From Pseudoalteromonas sp. MM1 (GTDB taxonomy: Bacteria > Pseudomonadota > Gammaproteobacteria > Enterobacterales > Alteromonadaceae), in the NCBI RefSeq assembly GCF_030296835.1, contig NZ_AP027922.1, forward strand, positions 310,001 through 374,000: a stretch of DNA of 64,000 nucleotides, in the 5' to 3' direction. Positions within the stretch are counted from its first letter, which is position 1. Each line of letters opens with the position of its first letter. This document shows positions 49,042 through 58,932 of this stretch, piece by piece. The notes under the pieces were generated by a model. It had not been told where the DNA came from. It worked only from the letters and a program-made list of their open reading frames with translations, and searched no databases. Position numbers and translations under genes: made by a program.

Positions 49042-50922
49042 ATGAATTTTTTACAAAACTTAACCATTAAAAGGCGTTTACAACTTAATGCAGTGGTAGT
49101 CGGTCTGGCAATGGTCATTTTGTTATGTGTGATAATTTATGAGTCACGCGTAACACTTAATCTGAATAAAACAATTCAGCTTGCAGAAGAGCTCAATGTA
49201 CACGCCCTAGAGCTTAGAAAGCATGAAAAAAACTTTCTTTTTTACAAGCAGCAGGAAGCACTTACATCATTTGATAAGGATTTTAACCAGCTAAGCACTA
49301 AAATTAAAAAGCTGCAGGAGGTAATGCAGCAGCAAGGCATTACTGCAGCACAAATTGAGCATTTTCATGCGCTTATTACTAACTACAATAACAACTTTTC
49401 GGAGGTTGTTAGGCTACAGCAACAGATAGGTTTAAACCCTAAAGATGGGTTATATGGCAAGCTCAGAAATGCAGTGCACGAAGTTGAGGTGCTATTAAAA
49501 GAGCAAGATAACTTTGAGCTTTTATCTGTAATGCTACAGCTGCGACGCGCTGAGAAAGATTTTATGCTGCGCTTTGATGCAAAATACTTAACTCGCTTTA
49601 ACGAACTTATTAGTACGTTTAAACAAAAAATTTCCCAAGCTGATTTACTAAGTAGTTATAAGTCGCAAATAACCCCTTTAATAGATACGTACCAAAGCGA
49701 TTTTCAAAATCTTGTAAAGGCACAAACGCAGCTAGGGCTAGATTTAGACTCAGGTGCACTAGGCGTTATGCGTATTAACGTAGAAAAAAGTGACAAAGTT
49801 GTAAGTGAAATCGTTGAGTCAACTAAGTTACAAGTTGAAACAAGTGTTGAACAAGCAGAACTTATAGCCATTATAGTTTTTGTTATTTCTGGGGTTATAG
49901 TGTTGGCGTTGGTGTACTTAACTAGTCAGTCGATCATTATCCCTATTGAGAGGGTGTATCATACTATCAACGATATACGCCGTAATAACGATTTAAGCGT
50001 AATGATAGAGCAAACAGGTAATGACGAAGTTACCATTATGACCTCAGACTTTAATAGTTTAATAGGCGATTTTAAAAACCTCATAAACGAAGTTAATACC
50101 GCGCTTAATACATTAAATGTGGCAACAGAGCACTTATCAGAAAGCACCTCAGCTACAAGTTCAGGCATGCAAGAGCAGTTACACGAAGCGGATATGGTTG
50201 CTACTGCGGCTACGCAAATGCAGGCAACGATTCAGGATATTTCTCATAATACTGAAGCTGCCGCTAAAAAAGCAGAGTCAACCAATTTAAGTGCGCAGCA
50301 AGGGCGCAGCGAAGTAGACTCTACGGTTAAGCATATACGCGATTTATCTTCGTCGTTAGGTAACGCATCAAGTGTGGTATCGCAGCTTGAAAAAGACGGT
50401 GAAACCATAGGCTCAGTGCTTGATGTTATTAGAGGCATTGCAGAGCAAACTAATTTACTCGCATTGAATGCCGCAATAGAAGCAGCTCGTGCTGGTGAGC
50501 AAGGGCGAGGGTTTGCAGTTGTGGCAGATGAAGTACGCTCGCTTGCGCAACGTACACAAGAGTCTACCAGTGAAATTGAAGGCATTATTAATACTCTTCA
50601 GCAGCGCACGCAAGAGGTAGTAAGTATTATGCATCAATGTCGCTCGCAAGGTGATGAAAGTGCTTCACAAGCTATTAAAGCGGGTGACTTACTTGGTGCT
50701 ATTACCGAAGATGTGCAAACTATTATGGAAATGAGCACTCAAATTGCTGTTGCTATTGATGAGCAAAGTCAGGTGGCATCAGAGGTTAACAAAAATGTAG
50801 TACGCATTAGAGACATTGCCCAAGATGCCTCTGAGCATGCAGTTAATAATGCGCAAACCAGTGAAGAAGTCTCTGAGCAAGCGCGCGTATTATTTGCGGC
50901 TATTGATAAGTTTAAAGTGTAA
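49042..50922 (+). CDS. Methyl-accepting chemotaxis protein with an HBM sensor domain
   Basis: A 626-residue chemoreceptor: TM1 (about 17-38), an all-helical periplasmic domain (about 40-275), TM2 (about 280-300), HAMP and a signalling domain with the conserved hairpin tip. The sensor contains two related halves, each with a charged helix ([12 protein letters not shown] and [12 protein letters not shown]) and a GL-x-D-x2-G-x-L/Y-G turn ([10 protein letters not shown] and [10 protein letters not shown]). This is typical of helical bimodular (HBM) domains, as in the TCA-intermediate receptor McpS. The ligand here is unknown. ATG 49042 has TAGG eight bases ahead. Confidence 0.9.
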   Translation: MNFLQNLTIKRRLQLNAVVVGLAMVILLCVIIYESRVTLNLNKTIQLAEELNVHALELRKHEKNFLFYKQQEALTSFDKDFNQLSTKIKKLQEVMQQQGITAAQIEHFHALITNYNNNFSEVVRLQQQIGLNPKDGLYGKLRNAVHEVEVLLKEQDNFELLSVMLQLRRAEKDFMLRFDAKYLTRFNELISTFKQKISQADLLSSYKSQITPLIDTYQSDFQNLVKAQTQLGLDLDSGALGVMRINVEKSDKVVSEIVESTKLQVETSVEQAELIAIIVFVISGVIVLALVYLTSQSIIIPIERVYHTINDIRRNNDLSVMIEQTGNDEVTIMTSDFNSLIGDFKNLINEVNTALNTLNVATEHLSESTSATSSGMQEQLHEADMVATAATQMQATIQDISHNTEAAAKKAESTNLSAQQGRSEVDSTVKHIRDLSSSLGNASSVVSQLEKDGETIGSVLDVIRGIAEQTNLLALNAAIEAARAGEQGRGFAVVADEVRSLAQRTQESTSEIEGIINTLQQRTQEVVSIMHQCRSQGDESASQAIKAGDLLGAITEDVQTIMEMSTQIAVAIDEQSQVASEVNKNVVRIRDIAQDASEHAVNNAQTSEEVSEQARVLFAAIDKFKV

Positions 50923-50953
50923 TACAGTGTAGCGTTTAAAAAGCCAATAAGGT

Positions 50954-51328
50954 TTAGGGAACAAACTTTATTGGTACGCTGTCTTTGTTTTGTTCGTGCT
51001 CGGCGACTCGCGCTTGGTATTTATCCCACAAGGTTTCGTGCTGCGTTTGTAGTGTTTCAAAGTAGTTCCAGCTAAATAGCCCGCTGTTGTGGCCATCATC
51101 AAAGTCTAACCTAAGTGCGTAATGCCCCACCGGTACAATTTTTTTTATACCTACATGTTGTTTATTAAGTACCAACTTCATTGGCTCTGCACCATGCCCT
51201 TGCACTTCAGCAGAGGGGGAGTGAACGCGTAAAAACTCGCTGCTAAATACAGCCATACTGTCATCATCAAAGTAAACATCTAGGTTTTTACTCACGCTAT
51301 GATAATGCACTTTTGTTACGTGTTTCAT
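50954..51328 (-). CDS. DUF971 (gamma-butyrobetaine hydroxylase N-terminal-like) protein
   Basis: A 124-residue protein made of one DUF971 domain, as found at the N-terminus of gamma-butyrobetaine hydroxylase and in iron-sulfur assembly contexts. The hallmark is LRLDFDDGHNSGLFSWNYF, and VYFDDDSMAVFSSEFLRVHSPSAE is the typical start. Function is not established. It lies downstream of hslU on the same strand, beyond a terminator, a frequent arrangement in gammaproteobacteria. Confidence 0.85.
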   Translation of the reverse strand: MKHVTKVHYHSVSKNLDVYFDDDSMAVFSSEFLRVHSPSAEVQGHGAEPMKLVLNKQHVGIKKIVPVGHYALRLDFDDGHNSGLFSWNYFETLQTQHETLWDKYQARVAEHEQNKDSVPIKFVP

Positions 51329-51343
51329 TTTATATGTCCCATT

Positions 51344-51369
51344 AAAAAGCCCCCAATACGGAGGCTTTT
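51344..51369 (-). terminator. Terminator after hslU
   Basis: Read on the minus strand: GCCTCC-GTATT-GGGGGC stem with A/T extensions and a five-T tail, 21 bases after the hslU stop. Confidence 0.82.
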
Positions 51370-51390
51370 AGTATAGTATTTTTGCCTAGC

Positions 51391-52719
51391 TTATAAAATA
51401 AAGCGGCTTAAGTCTTCATCTTCTACAAGTGCACCTAAGTGTTTTTCTACGTAGGCGGCATCTATAGTAAGGGTAGAGCCTGCTTGCTCTGATGCATCGT
51501 ATGAGATTTCTTCCATTAATTTTTCCATTACTGTGTGTAATCGACGAGCACCAATGTTTTCGGTTTTCTCATTTACTTGCCAAGCGGCTTTAGCTATGCG
51601 CTCTATTGCATCATCGTTAAACTCAACATTGACTTGCTCAGTTTTAAGTAGCTCACGTTGCTGCTCAGTAAGTGAAGCATGTGGCTCGGTCAGAATGCGT
51701 TTAAAGTCATCAGCAGTCAGTGCCTCAAGCTCAACACGAATAGGTAAACGACCTTGAAGCTCAGGGATCATGTCTGATGGCTTAGCCATTTGGAACGCAC
51801 CCGATGCAATAAATAACATGTGGTCGGTTTTAACCATACCGTGCTTAGTATTAACGGTTGAGCCTTCAATTAGTGGAAGTAAGTCGCGTTGTACACCTTC
51901 TCGGCTTACATCTGGGCCTGATGAATCGCCACGCTTACAAATTTTGTCTATTTCATCAATAAACACAATACCGTTTTGCTCTACTGCAAAAATAGCCTGC
52001 TCTTTAAGTTCTTCAGGGTTAACTAATTTGGCGGCTTCTTCTTCGGTTAATAGCTTAAAGGCTTCTTTAATTTTTAACTTACGCTTAGTACGTTTGTCGC
52101 CACCCATGTTTTGAAACATGCTCTGCAACTGGTTGGTCATATCTTCCATACCAGGAGGCGCCATAATCTCTACATTTGGCTGCGCTTGCGCTAAATCTAT
52201 CTCTATCTCTTTATCATCAAGCTGGCCTTCACGCAGTTTTTTACGGAATGTTTGGCGAGTAGATGAGTTGTCATCACGCTGTGTTTCACCGTATTGATCT
52301 TTAGCTGGTGGTAAAAGTGTATCTAAAATACGCTCTTCTGCCGCTTCTTCTGCGCGGTGCTTAAACTTTTTAGTTTGTTGCTCGCGGGTCATTTTAATTG
52401 ATACATCAACTAAATCGCGAATAATAGTCTCTACTTCTTTACCCACGTAACCCACTTCGGTAAATTTAGTGGCTTCTACTTTAATAAAAGGCGCATTTGC
52501 TAGTTTAGCTAAACGGCGAGCTATTTCAGTTTTACCTACACCTGTTGGGCCAATCATTAAAATATTTTTAGGTGTTACTTCGCTACGTAAGTCATCGTTT
52601 AATTGCATTCGACGCCAGCGATTACGCAGGGCAATAGCCACGGCTTTTTTAGCTTTAGCTTGACCAATAATATGCTGATCTAACTCGTGTACAATTTCTC
52701 TTGGGGTCATAGCAGACAT
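51391..52719 (-). CDS. hslU: HslVU protease ATPase subunit HslU
   Basis: AAA+ unfoldase that feeds substrates to the HslV peptidase. The 442 residues include Walker [10 protein letters not shown], Walker B FIDEID, the pore-loop GYVG, the I domain (about 110-240), and the C-terminal sensor-2 ARR and DLSRFIL tail that inserts into HslV. It starts [20 protein letters not shown], as in E. coli. The start is 11 bases after hslV. Confidence 0.97.
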   Translation of the reverse strand: MSAMTPREIVHELDQHIIGQAKAKKAVAIALRNRWRRMQLNDDLRSEVTPKNILMIGPTGVGKTEIARRLAKLANAPFIKVEATKFTEVGYVGKEVETIIRDLVDVSIKMTREQQTKKFKHRAEEAAEERILDTLLPPAKDQYGETQRDDNSSTRQTFRKKLREGQLDDKEIEIDLAQAQPNVEIMAPPGMEDMTNQLQSMFQNMGGDKRTKRKLKIKEAFKLLTEEEAAKLVNPEELKEQAIFAVEQNGIVFIDEIDKICKRGDSSGPDVSREGVQRDLLPLIEGSTVNTKHGMVKTDHMLFIASGAFQMAKPSDMIPELQGRLPIRVELEALTADDFKRILTEPHASLTEQQRELLKTEQVNVEFNDDAIERIAKAAWQVNEKTENIGARRLHTVMEKLMEEISYDASEQAGSTLTIDAAYVEKHLGALVEDEDLSRFIL

Positions 52720-52730
52720 AATGGGTCCTA

Positions 52731-53249
52731 TTATAGTTCTTCGATTGTTTGGAAGTTGTTGGTAAATACACAGATGTTGCCAGCAATGGTAAGGCTTTTT
52801 TCTACGATATCGCGAGCGCTTAAATCGGTATTTTCTAATAGGGCAGTGGCTGCTGATTGAGCAAAGTTACCACCGCTACCAATAGCAATTAAATCGTTCT
52901 CTGGCTGCACTACGTCACCGTTACCGGTGATAATTAGTGAAGCGGTTTCATCTGCAACTGCCAACAACGCCTCAAGCTTGCGTAGGGCTCGGTCGCTACG
53001 CCAATCTTTGGCCATTTCTACAGCGGCTTTAGTTAGGTTACCTTGGTGCATTTCTAGTTTGCTTTCAAAGCGTTCGAAAAGGGTAAAAGCATCAGCAGTA
53101 CCGCCAGCAAAACCAGCAATTACTTTACCATTATAAAGGCGTCGAACTTTGCGGGCATTGCCCTTCATTACGGTATTACCAAGCGAAACTTGGCCGTCGC
53201 CACCAATTACTACTTTATTGTCGCGGCGTACACTTACGATAGTGGTCAT
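52731..53249 (-). CDS. hslV: HslVU protease peptidase subunit HslV
   Basis: Proteasome-like threonine peptidase forming a double hexamer. The 172-residue product begins MTTIVSVRR; removal of Met exposes the catalytic Thr. [14 protein letters not shown] and [12 protein letters not shown] are family hallmarks. ATG 53249 is chosen over upstream in-frame ATGs (to 53267) because only this start leaves Thr at the processed N-terminus, and GAGG lies ahead of it. In E. coli hslVU is a heat-shock operon; I could not identify a clear sigma-32 promoter here. Confidence 0.97.
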   Translation of the reverse strand: MTTIVSVRRDNKVVIGGDGQVSLGNTVMKGNARKVRRLYNGKVIAGFAGGTADAFTLFERFESKLEMHQGNLTKAAVEMAKDWRSDRALRKLEALLAVADETASLIITGNGDVVQPENDLIAIGSGGNFAQSAATALLENTDLSARDIVEKSLTIAGNICVFTNNFQTIEEL

Positions 53250-53328
53250 GTTATTCCTCATCATCAAGCTGCGGGGGCAGCTTGTAAAAAACGATTATGA
53301 TGAGGTTATATGGGTGAATGGTCTAATT

Positions 53329-53856
53329 TCAAGTCCAACCCCAAATTCCGCAGCTAACAACATGCACTCGCTTGAGTTTGTTTTTGTCGCTTTCGGCTTG
53401 GCGCTTTGTTTTATATGGGCCTAAACGCACTTTATACCAAATACCATTAGTACCTGTGGTCTTTTTAATTTCAGAAATTAAGCCAGCAAAAGCAATTTTA
53501 GCTTTGAGGGTTTCGGCTTGCTCATGTGTTCTAAACGACCCACATTGCATAACATAGGGGCCTTTTTGCTCAATTTCTCTTACTTCTACTTGGATTTCGT
53601 GCTCTTTAATTTCTTCAATAAACTTGGGTGCGCGAGGCTTAGCTATTTCTACTTTTTCAGCTGTTTTAGGGTGCGCTTGCTGCTCAACCAGCTTAGGGTC
53701 GGCGTTATTTTTAATAAACCATAAGCCATAGGCAAACCCACCTACAAGCAAAACAGTAATAACAACTAAAAGTATAGGAAATGGTTTTTTAGCAGGGGCT
53801 TGCTTGGTATTTTTTCTACCCGCTGGTTTTTTATTAATATAATCGTGCTGTGCCAT
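53329..53856 (-). CDS. ftsN: Cell division protein FtsN (SPOR domain)
   Basis: A 175-residue bitopic protein: short basic cytoplasmic tail (MAQHDYINKKPAGRKN), one transmembrane helix (about residues 27-49), a charged linker, and a C-terminal SPOR domain (about 98-172; YVMQCGSFRTHEQAETLKAKI) that binds denuded septal peptidoglycan. FtsN triggers septal synthesis. It is shorter than E. coli FtsN (319), mainly in the linker. The place between priA and hslV is the E. coli one, without cytR. A generic SPOR protein is the alternative. Confidence 0.85.
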   Translation of the reverse strand: MAQHDYINKKPAGRKNTKQAPAKKPFPILLVVITVLLVGGFAYGLWFIKNNADPKLVEQQAHPKTAEKVEIAKPRAPKFIEEIKEHEIQVEVREIEQKGPYVMQCGSFRTHEQAETLKAKIAFAGLISEIKKTTGTNGIWYKVRLGPYKTKRQAESDKNKLKRVHVVSCGIWGWT

Positions 53857-53867
53857 TTGGCTTTAAC

Positions 53868-56054
53868 CTAAATCATGTCTATAGGGTCAACATCAAGGCT
53901 CCAGCGCACTTTTTGGGCAAGTTTGCTGGTGCTTAAATAGTCGACCATTTGCGCAAGATACTGATGCAATACTTTGCGGTCTTGCGCTTGAATATGCAAT
54001 TGAAACCGGTACATACCTGCCACTCTTTCTAGTGGAGCAGGAATTGGACCGAGCAATTGTATACCAGATACACCGTTAACAGGAACCAAATCCGTCAAAA
54101 AATCGACAACGAGCTTAATACTATGTCCTTGTGCTCTAACTATAGCCATATTGGTAATGGGTGGAAGGTCGGCATCATCTCGTTCACTTAAAGCAAAACG
54201 GGCAAAATCTTGGTAGCCATTATTCACTAAGTCTTGCAATAAAGGGTGTTCAGGAAAGTGGGTTTGCAGTAATACTTGCCCAGGCTCCCCCGAGCGACCC
54301 GCGCGGCCAGCAACTTGGGTCACTAGCTGGGCTAAATGCTCAGTAGCTCTAAAATCACACGAGTACAAACCGCTATCTACATCTAATATAAGCACTAAGC
54401 TAACATCGGCAAAATGATGACCTTTGGCCAACATTTGTGTACCTACTAGGATACGCGCCCCACCTTGGTTTATCTCCTCAAGGGCTTTTTCTAAGCTCCC
54501 TTTACGGCGGGTTGAATCACGGTCGATACGTGTGACTGGTGTTTCGGGAAATTCACTCGACAAAAACTCTTCAATTTGCTCTGTGCCTTTTCCGTTAGGA
54601 AAAATTTGTGTGCTACCGCAATCAGGGCACTGGTGAGGAACTCGGTGTTGTTCCCCACAGTGGTGGCAAATCATTTGGCCTATGGCTTTATGAAAAGTTG
54701 CACTGGTGCTGCAGCGATTACACTCACTGAGCCAGCCACATTCGTGACAAATAAGCGTAGGAGAAAAACCACGACGATTTAAAAACACCATAACTTGCTT
54801 ACCACGGTTTAAATGTTGGCGCATAGTGGCAAGACTTGCATGAGCAATACCCGCTTGGTCGGGCTGACCTTTCATATCGAGCAACATAAACTGATTATCG
54901 GTTGCAGTTTGCGCGCGCTCTGTAAGGCTTAAAAGTTGGTATTTGTTGTTTATAGCTTTGTGCAGTGTTTCCAGTGCTGGGGTGGCACTGCCTAAAATAA
55001 GCGGTATTTTGTGCTGAAATGCCCGATAAGCTGCTAAATCGCGTGCATGGTAACGTAAGGTATCTTGCTGTTTAAATGATGAGTCATGCTCTTCATCAAC
55101 CACTATCATTCCTAACTTTAAAAAAGGGAGAAAAATGCTCGAACGGGTACCTATTACAATTGCGCAGCTGCCTTTTTCGCAAAAACGCCATGTTTGCAAG
55201 CGCTCGTTATCGGTTAGGGCTGAGTGCCATAACATAATTGGCGTATCAGGAAAACGACGACGAAATCGGTTGACGGTTTGGGGCGTTAAGCCTATTTCAG
55301 GCACCAGTACTAAGGCTTGCTCGCCACGTTTAAGGACCTCTTCTAGGCATTGTAAATACACTTCGGTTTTACCGCTGCCTGTCACACCTTCTAATAAAAA
55401 GCTCTTAAAGCCAACACTTTGATTTATAGTTGTGCATGCTACGGCTTGCTCTTTATTAAGTACTGGCTTGGTGCCAACTGTGGGCATAATGCTTTGCCAT
55501 TGATTATCATGCTCAATGCTCTGGGTTATGAGTTCTTTATCTATTAAGGCATCTATTGTTTTTTTACTAAAGCCGAGCGCTTTTAGCTCGGTTACCGACG
55601 ACTTCCCCGATTGTGCGAGTTGCTTTAATAAGTTTAGTTGGGTTTTTGCTTTTAACGACGGAACCTTCGCGCCTTTTTCGGTAAGGCTAACCATGTTAAT
55701 ACTGGTTTTATCGGGGTTTTCGCCTTGACGAAGCGCACCAGGCAACGCAATGTGTATAGTTTCGCCGAGTGGGTAGCAATAATAGCGGGCGGTAAAGCTA
55801 AGCAGTTCTAAATGCTGCGCAGATAAAATAGGGGTTTGATCAATAACCTCAGCAACCGCTTTAATTTTGTTTTCGGGTACGTCGGTATGCGTTTTAAGTG
55901 CAAGAACAACTGCTACTTTCTTTTGATTCCCAAAAGGCACTAAAACACGCATCCCAGGCATAATAGGCGCCGAGAGCGAGGTAAGTTGTTCATCTATTTT
56001 ATAATCAAAGGTGCGTGGTAACGGAACTTTAATAGCAACTTCAACAAAGCGCAT
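53868..56054 (-). CDS. priA: Primosomal protein N' (PriA helicase)
   Basis: Superfamily 2 3'-5' helicase that recognises stalled forks and starts primosome reassembly. The 728 residues (E. coli 732) comprise the N-terminal 3' DNA-binding domain (VEVAIKVPLPRTFDYKI), Walker A GVTGSGKTE, DEEH, and eight zinc-binding cysteines (CHECGWLSECNRC and CHHCG...CPDCG). Motifs VGTQMLAKGHHF and QVAGRAGRSG are also present. It heads the minus-strand unit priA-ftsN-hslV-hslU, 11 bases before ftsN, and is divergent from rpmE. Confidence 0.97.
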   Translation of the reverse strand: MRFVEVAIKVPLPRTFDYKIDEQLTSLSAPIMPGMRVLVPFGNQKKVAVVLALKTHTDVPENKIKAVAEVIDQTPILSAQHLELLSFTARYYCYPLGETIHIALPGALRQGENPDKTSINMVSLTEKGAKVPSLKAKTQLNLLKQLAQSGKSSVTELKALGFSKKTIDALIDKELITQSIEHDNQWQSIMPTVGTKPVLNKEQAVACTTINQSVGFKSFLLEGVTGSGKTEVYLQCLEEVLKRGEQALVLVPEIGLTPQTVNRFRRRFPDTPIMLWHSALTDNERLQTWRFCEKGSCAIVIGTRSSIFLPFLKLGMIVVDEEHDSSFKQQDTLRYHARDLAAYRAFQHKIPLILGSATPALETLHKAINNKYQLLSLTERAQTATDNQFMLLDMKGQPDQAGIAHASLATMRQHLNRGKQVMVFLNRRGFSPTLICHECGWLSECNRCSTSATFHKAIGQMICHHCGEQHRVPHQCPDCGSTQIFPNGKGTEQIEEFLSSEFPETPVTRIDRDSTRRKGSLEKALEEINQGGARILVGTQMLAKGHHFADVSLVLILDVDSGLYSCDFRATEHLAQLVTQVAGRAGRSGEPGQVLLQTHFPEHPLLQDLVNNGYQDFARFALSERDDADLPPITNMAIVRAQGHSIKLVVDFLTDLVPVNGVSGIQLLGPIPAPLERVAGMYRFQLHIQAQDRKVLHQYLAQMVDYLSTSKLAQKVRWSLDVDPIDMI

Positions 56055-56174
56055 AACAACTCATGTAATAAAGGGTAATAGCTTAATGTACTAAAAATAA
56101 GCTTAAAAACCTACATGCAAATGGGCAGTGTAGTGTTGGTTGGTTACTTTTTTGACAAAAAGCGTAATTAAAGC

Positions 56175-56286
56175 TTGTGCGGGGCAAGCTAGTTGGATAA
56201 AATCCGCGGCCTATAAATTTGTTTTAACGACGTATGGTGCCAGACTTCGGGTTTGGAGAGCGATGCGGCCTTAACTAGAGGTTCCT
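56175..56286 (+). promoter_or_regulatory. rpmE promoter and candidate L31 leader
   Basis: TTGTGC (56175-56180) and TAAAAT (56198-56203) are spaced 17 bases and predict a start near 56210, leaving a GC-richer 77-nt untranslated leader. It includes a CCAGA-loop-TTTGG hairpin near 56238-56257. Ribosomal protein L31 genes of gammaproteobacteria often carry an autoregulatory leader; I cannot confirm the fold without a covariance model. Confidence 0.45.
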
Positions 56287-56502
56287 ATGAAAGAAGGTAT
56301 TCACCCTAAGTACGAAGTAATTTCTGCAACATGTTCATGCGGAAACAAATTCGAAACTCGTTCTACTCTTTGTAAAGACATTCACCTAGACGTATGTTCT
56401 GCGTGTCACCCGTTTTACACTGGTAAGCAAAAGATTTTAGACACTGGCGGCCGTGTTGATCGTTTCAACAAGCGCTTCGGTGCACTTACCAGCAAAAAAT
56501 AA
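56287..56502 (+). CDS. rpmE: Ribosomal protein L31, zinc-binding type
   Basis: A 71-residue 50S subunit protein near the central bridge to the 30S. It keeps the zinc cysteines of the C+ form (Cys16 and Cys18 in CSCGNKF, Cys37 and Cys40 in CSACHPF), so it is the zinc-replete paralogue; a zinc-free copy may exist elsewhere. HPFYTGKQ and DRFNKRF are family hallmarks. The gene is divergent from priA, as in E. coli. Confidence 0.96.
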   Translation: MKEGIHPKYEVISATCSCGNKFETRSTLCKDIHLDVCSACHPFYTGKQKILDTGGRVDRFNKRFGALTSKK

Positions 56503-56520
56503 TTATTGCTGTTTAGTAAA

Positions 56521-56546
56521 AAAAGCACCTTTGGGTGCTTTTTTTG
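56521..56546 (+). terminator. rpmE terminator
   Basis: AAAAGCACC / GGTGCTTTT with a short loop and a seven-T tail. Confidence 0.9.
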
Positions 56547-57022
56547 TGCCTAAAATTTAGCATTTTTGCTGAAATATCAGCAATTATTGCCGTACTACTT
56601 ATGCATAACTATTTCCTGTTCTTATTCTGAATATGCATAAACCTTTGCAGACAAACTCACAATTCTTCTCTATATTTTTTATACGTTAGTTTTTAACCAA
56701 GTCGCTAAAAGTGCTCATCGTGGCGATATTTGTTTTTAACGGTGATAAACGCGCCATATTGGTGCATTTTGCTATTTTAATATCCTGCTATTTTAGAAAA
56801 ATATTGGCAGGGCAAAATGAACCTCAAAAAGCACTTTTTGACTGAATTTTTATTTGTTTAAAATTGATAACTTTTAGCGAAGTTGCTGATAAATCACTTA
56901 AAATTAACGGATATAGCATATAACAGGATAGACCTGATATTGCTTGGAATTTAAAAATAATAAGAGTATCTTAGCCCCATACTCCCTCTCACTTAACTTA
57001 AATTGCAGGATACCATCGCGTT
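56547..57022 (+). other. Gene-free gap upstream of the malic enzyme gene
   Basis: About 475 AT-rich bases with no supported coding frame. The only structure I notice is a pair of identical nine-base palindrome-cored words, TATGCATAA at 56600-56608 and 56632-56640, 32 bases apart. I could not assign a regulator or a clear promoter. Confidence 0.4.
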
Positions 57023-58264
57023 ATGTCAGATTTTCGTGAACAAGCATTACACTACCACTCACACCCCGTTCCAGGCAAAATCAGCATTGAGCTCACAAAA
57101 CCAGCTGAAACGGTGCAAGATTTAGCATTAGCATATAGCCCTGGTGTTGCAGAGCCTGTGCGAGAAATTGCAGCAGATTCAGCCAATGCATATAAATATA
57201 CCGGTAAAGGTAATATGGTTGCGGTGATCAGTAATGGTACAGCAATTTTAGGTTTGGGTAATTTAGGGCCACTAGCCTCTAAACCTGTTATGGAAGGTAA
57301 GGCGCTCTTATTCAAGCGTTTTGCTGGCCTAGATTCTATTGATATTGAAGTTAAGCACCGCACCACTGAAGACTTTATAAATACAGTGGCTAATATTGCC
57401 GACACGTTTGGTGGCATTAACTTAGAAGATATTAAAGCACCAGAGTGTTTTGAAATTGAAAAAGCGCTTATTGAGCGTTGCAGTATTCCGGTTTTTCATG
57501 ATGACCAACATGGTACCGCTATTGTAACTGCAGCAGGTATGCTTAACGCATTAGAAGTGCAGGGCAAATCAATAGAAGATGCCATTATTGTATGTTTAGG
57601 TGCAGGTGCTGCAGCGGTTGCCTGTATGGAGCTATTAATTAAGTGTGGTGCATTGCGTGAACATATTTATATGTTAGACCGTAAAGGAGTTATCCATACT
57701 CGCCGCGATGATTTAAACGAATACAAACAGCTTTTTGCTAACAATACAGATAAGCGTACTCTACAAGATGTAATTGCTGATGCAGACGTGTTTGTAGGTG
57801 TATCGGGCCCTAACTTACTTGCACCTGAAGATCTTAAGTTGATGGCCGATAAGCCAGTGGTATTTGCATGTTCAAACCCAGACCCTGAAATTGCACCTGA
57901 GCTAGCGCACAGTGCACGAAAAGACTTAATTATGGCAACGGGTCGCTCTGATTTTCCAAACCAAGTTAATAATGTTTTGTGTTTTCCGTTTATTTTCCGT
58001 GGTGCACTTGATGTACGTGCAAGCGCAATTAACGATGAAATGAAAATAGCCGCTGTTGAAGCTATTCGTAGCATTGCTAAAGAGCCAGTGCCTGAGCAAG
58101 TATTAAAAGCTGCAGGTGTGGATAAACTTGAATTTGGCGCAGATTACATTATTCCTAAGCCGATGGACCCGCGTTTATTACCACGTATAGCCAAGGCGGT
58201 TGCGATTGCGGCAGTTGAATCGGGCGTGGCGCAAATTGACTTACCTGAAAATTACATGGCTTAA
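57023..58264 (+). CDS. Malic enzyme, short MaeB-like form
   Basis: Oxidative decarboxylation of malate to pyruvate, yielding NAD(P)H. The 413 residues cover only the malic enzyme catalytic and NAD-binding domains. Motifs are LAYSPGVAEP, the metal and catalytic region APECFEIEKALIE and FHDDQHGTAIV, and the dinucleotide site VCLGAGAAAVACMELL. The C-terminal phosphotransacetylase-like domain of E. coli MaeB (759 residues) is absent, not truncated: the stop is followed by a proper terminator. Cofactor preference cannot be settled by eye. Confidence 0.92.
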   Translation: MSDFREQALHYHSHPVPGKISIELTKPAETVQDLALAYSPGVAEPVREIAADSANAYKYTGKGNMVAVISNGTAILGLGNLGPLASKPVMEGKALLFKRFAGLDSIDIEVKHRTTEDFINTVANIADTFGGINLEDIKAPECFEIEKALIERCSIPVFHDDQHGTAIVTAAGMLNALEVQGKSIEDAIIVCLGAGAAAVACMELLIKCGALREHIYMLDRKGVIHTRRDDLNEYKQLFANNTDKRTLQDVIADADVFVGVSGPNLLAPEDLKLMADKPVVFACSNPDPEIAPELAHSARKDLIMATGRSDFPNQVNNVLCFPFIFRGALDVRASAINDEMKIAAVEAIRSIAKEPVPEQVLKAAGVDKLEFGADYIIPKPMDPRLLPRIAKAVAIAAVESGVAQIDLPENYMA

Positions 58265-58275
58265 ATAGCCGCAAA

Positions 58276-58306
58276 TAAAAAACCTCAGCTTGGCTGAGGT
58301 TTTTTG
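58276..58306. terminator. Terminator between the malic enzyme gene and metJ
   Basis: AAAAACCTCAGC / GCTGAGGTTTTT, 12-bp stem, between convergent genes. Confidence 0.9.
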
Positions 58307-58343
58307 TTTAAGCGACTAAAAAGTAGCGAGTGTAAATACTTGG

Positions 58344-58664
58344 CTACTCTTCGTCTAAAATAGGTACTTCGAGCCCCATTTCTTGCATTATTTTTTTCAC
58401 TTCTTCTGGAACTTTTTCTGCGTTATCTTTACGAAGGTCATCATCGTTTGGTAACGGCTGACCGGTAAAAGCATGTAAAAAGGCTTCGCATAAAAGCTCG
58501 CTATTTGTTGCATGACGCAGATTGTTTATTTGACGACGTGTACGCTCATCAGTTAATACTTTTAATACATTTAGCGGGATCGAAACGGTGATCTTTTTAA
58601 CTTGCTCTGATTTTTTCCCGTGTTCTGCGTATGGGTGAATATACTCACCATTCCATTTAGCCAT
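58344..58664 (-). CDS. metJ: Methionine repressor MetJ
   Basis: A 106-residue ribbon-helix-helix repressor that binds met boxes with S-adenosylmethionine as corepressor. It begins [30 protein letters not shown], where the strand VKKITVSIP makes the DNA-contacting beta ribbon, and contains [30 protein letters not shown] (residues about 43-72). Divergent from metB, as in E. coli, with the operator between them. Confidence 0.96.
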   Translation of the reverse strand: MAKWNGEYIHPYAEHGKKSEQVKKITVSIPLNVLKVLTDERTRRQINNLRHATNSELLCEAFLHAFTGQPLPNDDDLRKDNAEKVPEEVKKIMQEMGLEVPILDEE

Positions 58665-58889
58665 AAGATGTATCGTTGCCTCAGATTATTAATTTCTCAC
58701 ACGGCGTAAAAAGCGTGTAAATATGCGTGAAATTCTATCGTTTTAAAAAAGATAGTCAAATAATAGATAGCAATCTATCTTAATAAGCTGGCTGTAACAG
58801 TAAATAAAGGTTTATGAGAGCTTTACACGGATGTTGTTTTTAGCCATCTAGAGCTTTAAAAGCTTTGACTTATTATAATGGATAACATA

Positions 58890-58912
58890 CTCTTTTAGAC
58901 GTCTAAACATCC
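58890..58912. promoter_or_regulatory. MetJ operator (met boxes) ahead of metB
   Basis: A perfect met box AGACGTCT at 58897-58904, inside the palindrome TTAGACGTCTAA. It is followed in phase by AAACATCC (five of eight) and preceded by a weaker box. It overlaps the probable metB promoter (TTGACT at 58865). Confidence 0.85.
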
Positions 58913-58932
58913 AAATTAATTAGGTGACGAAT

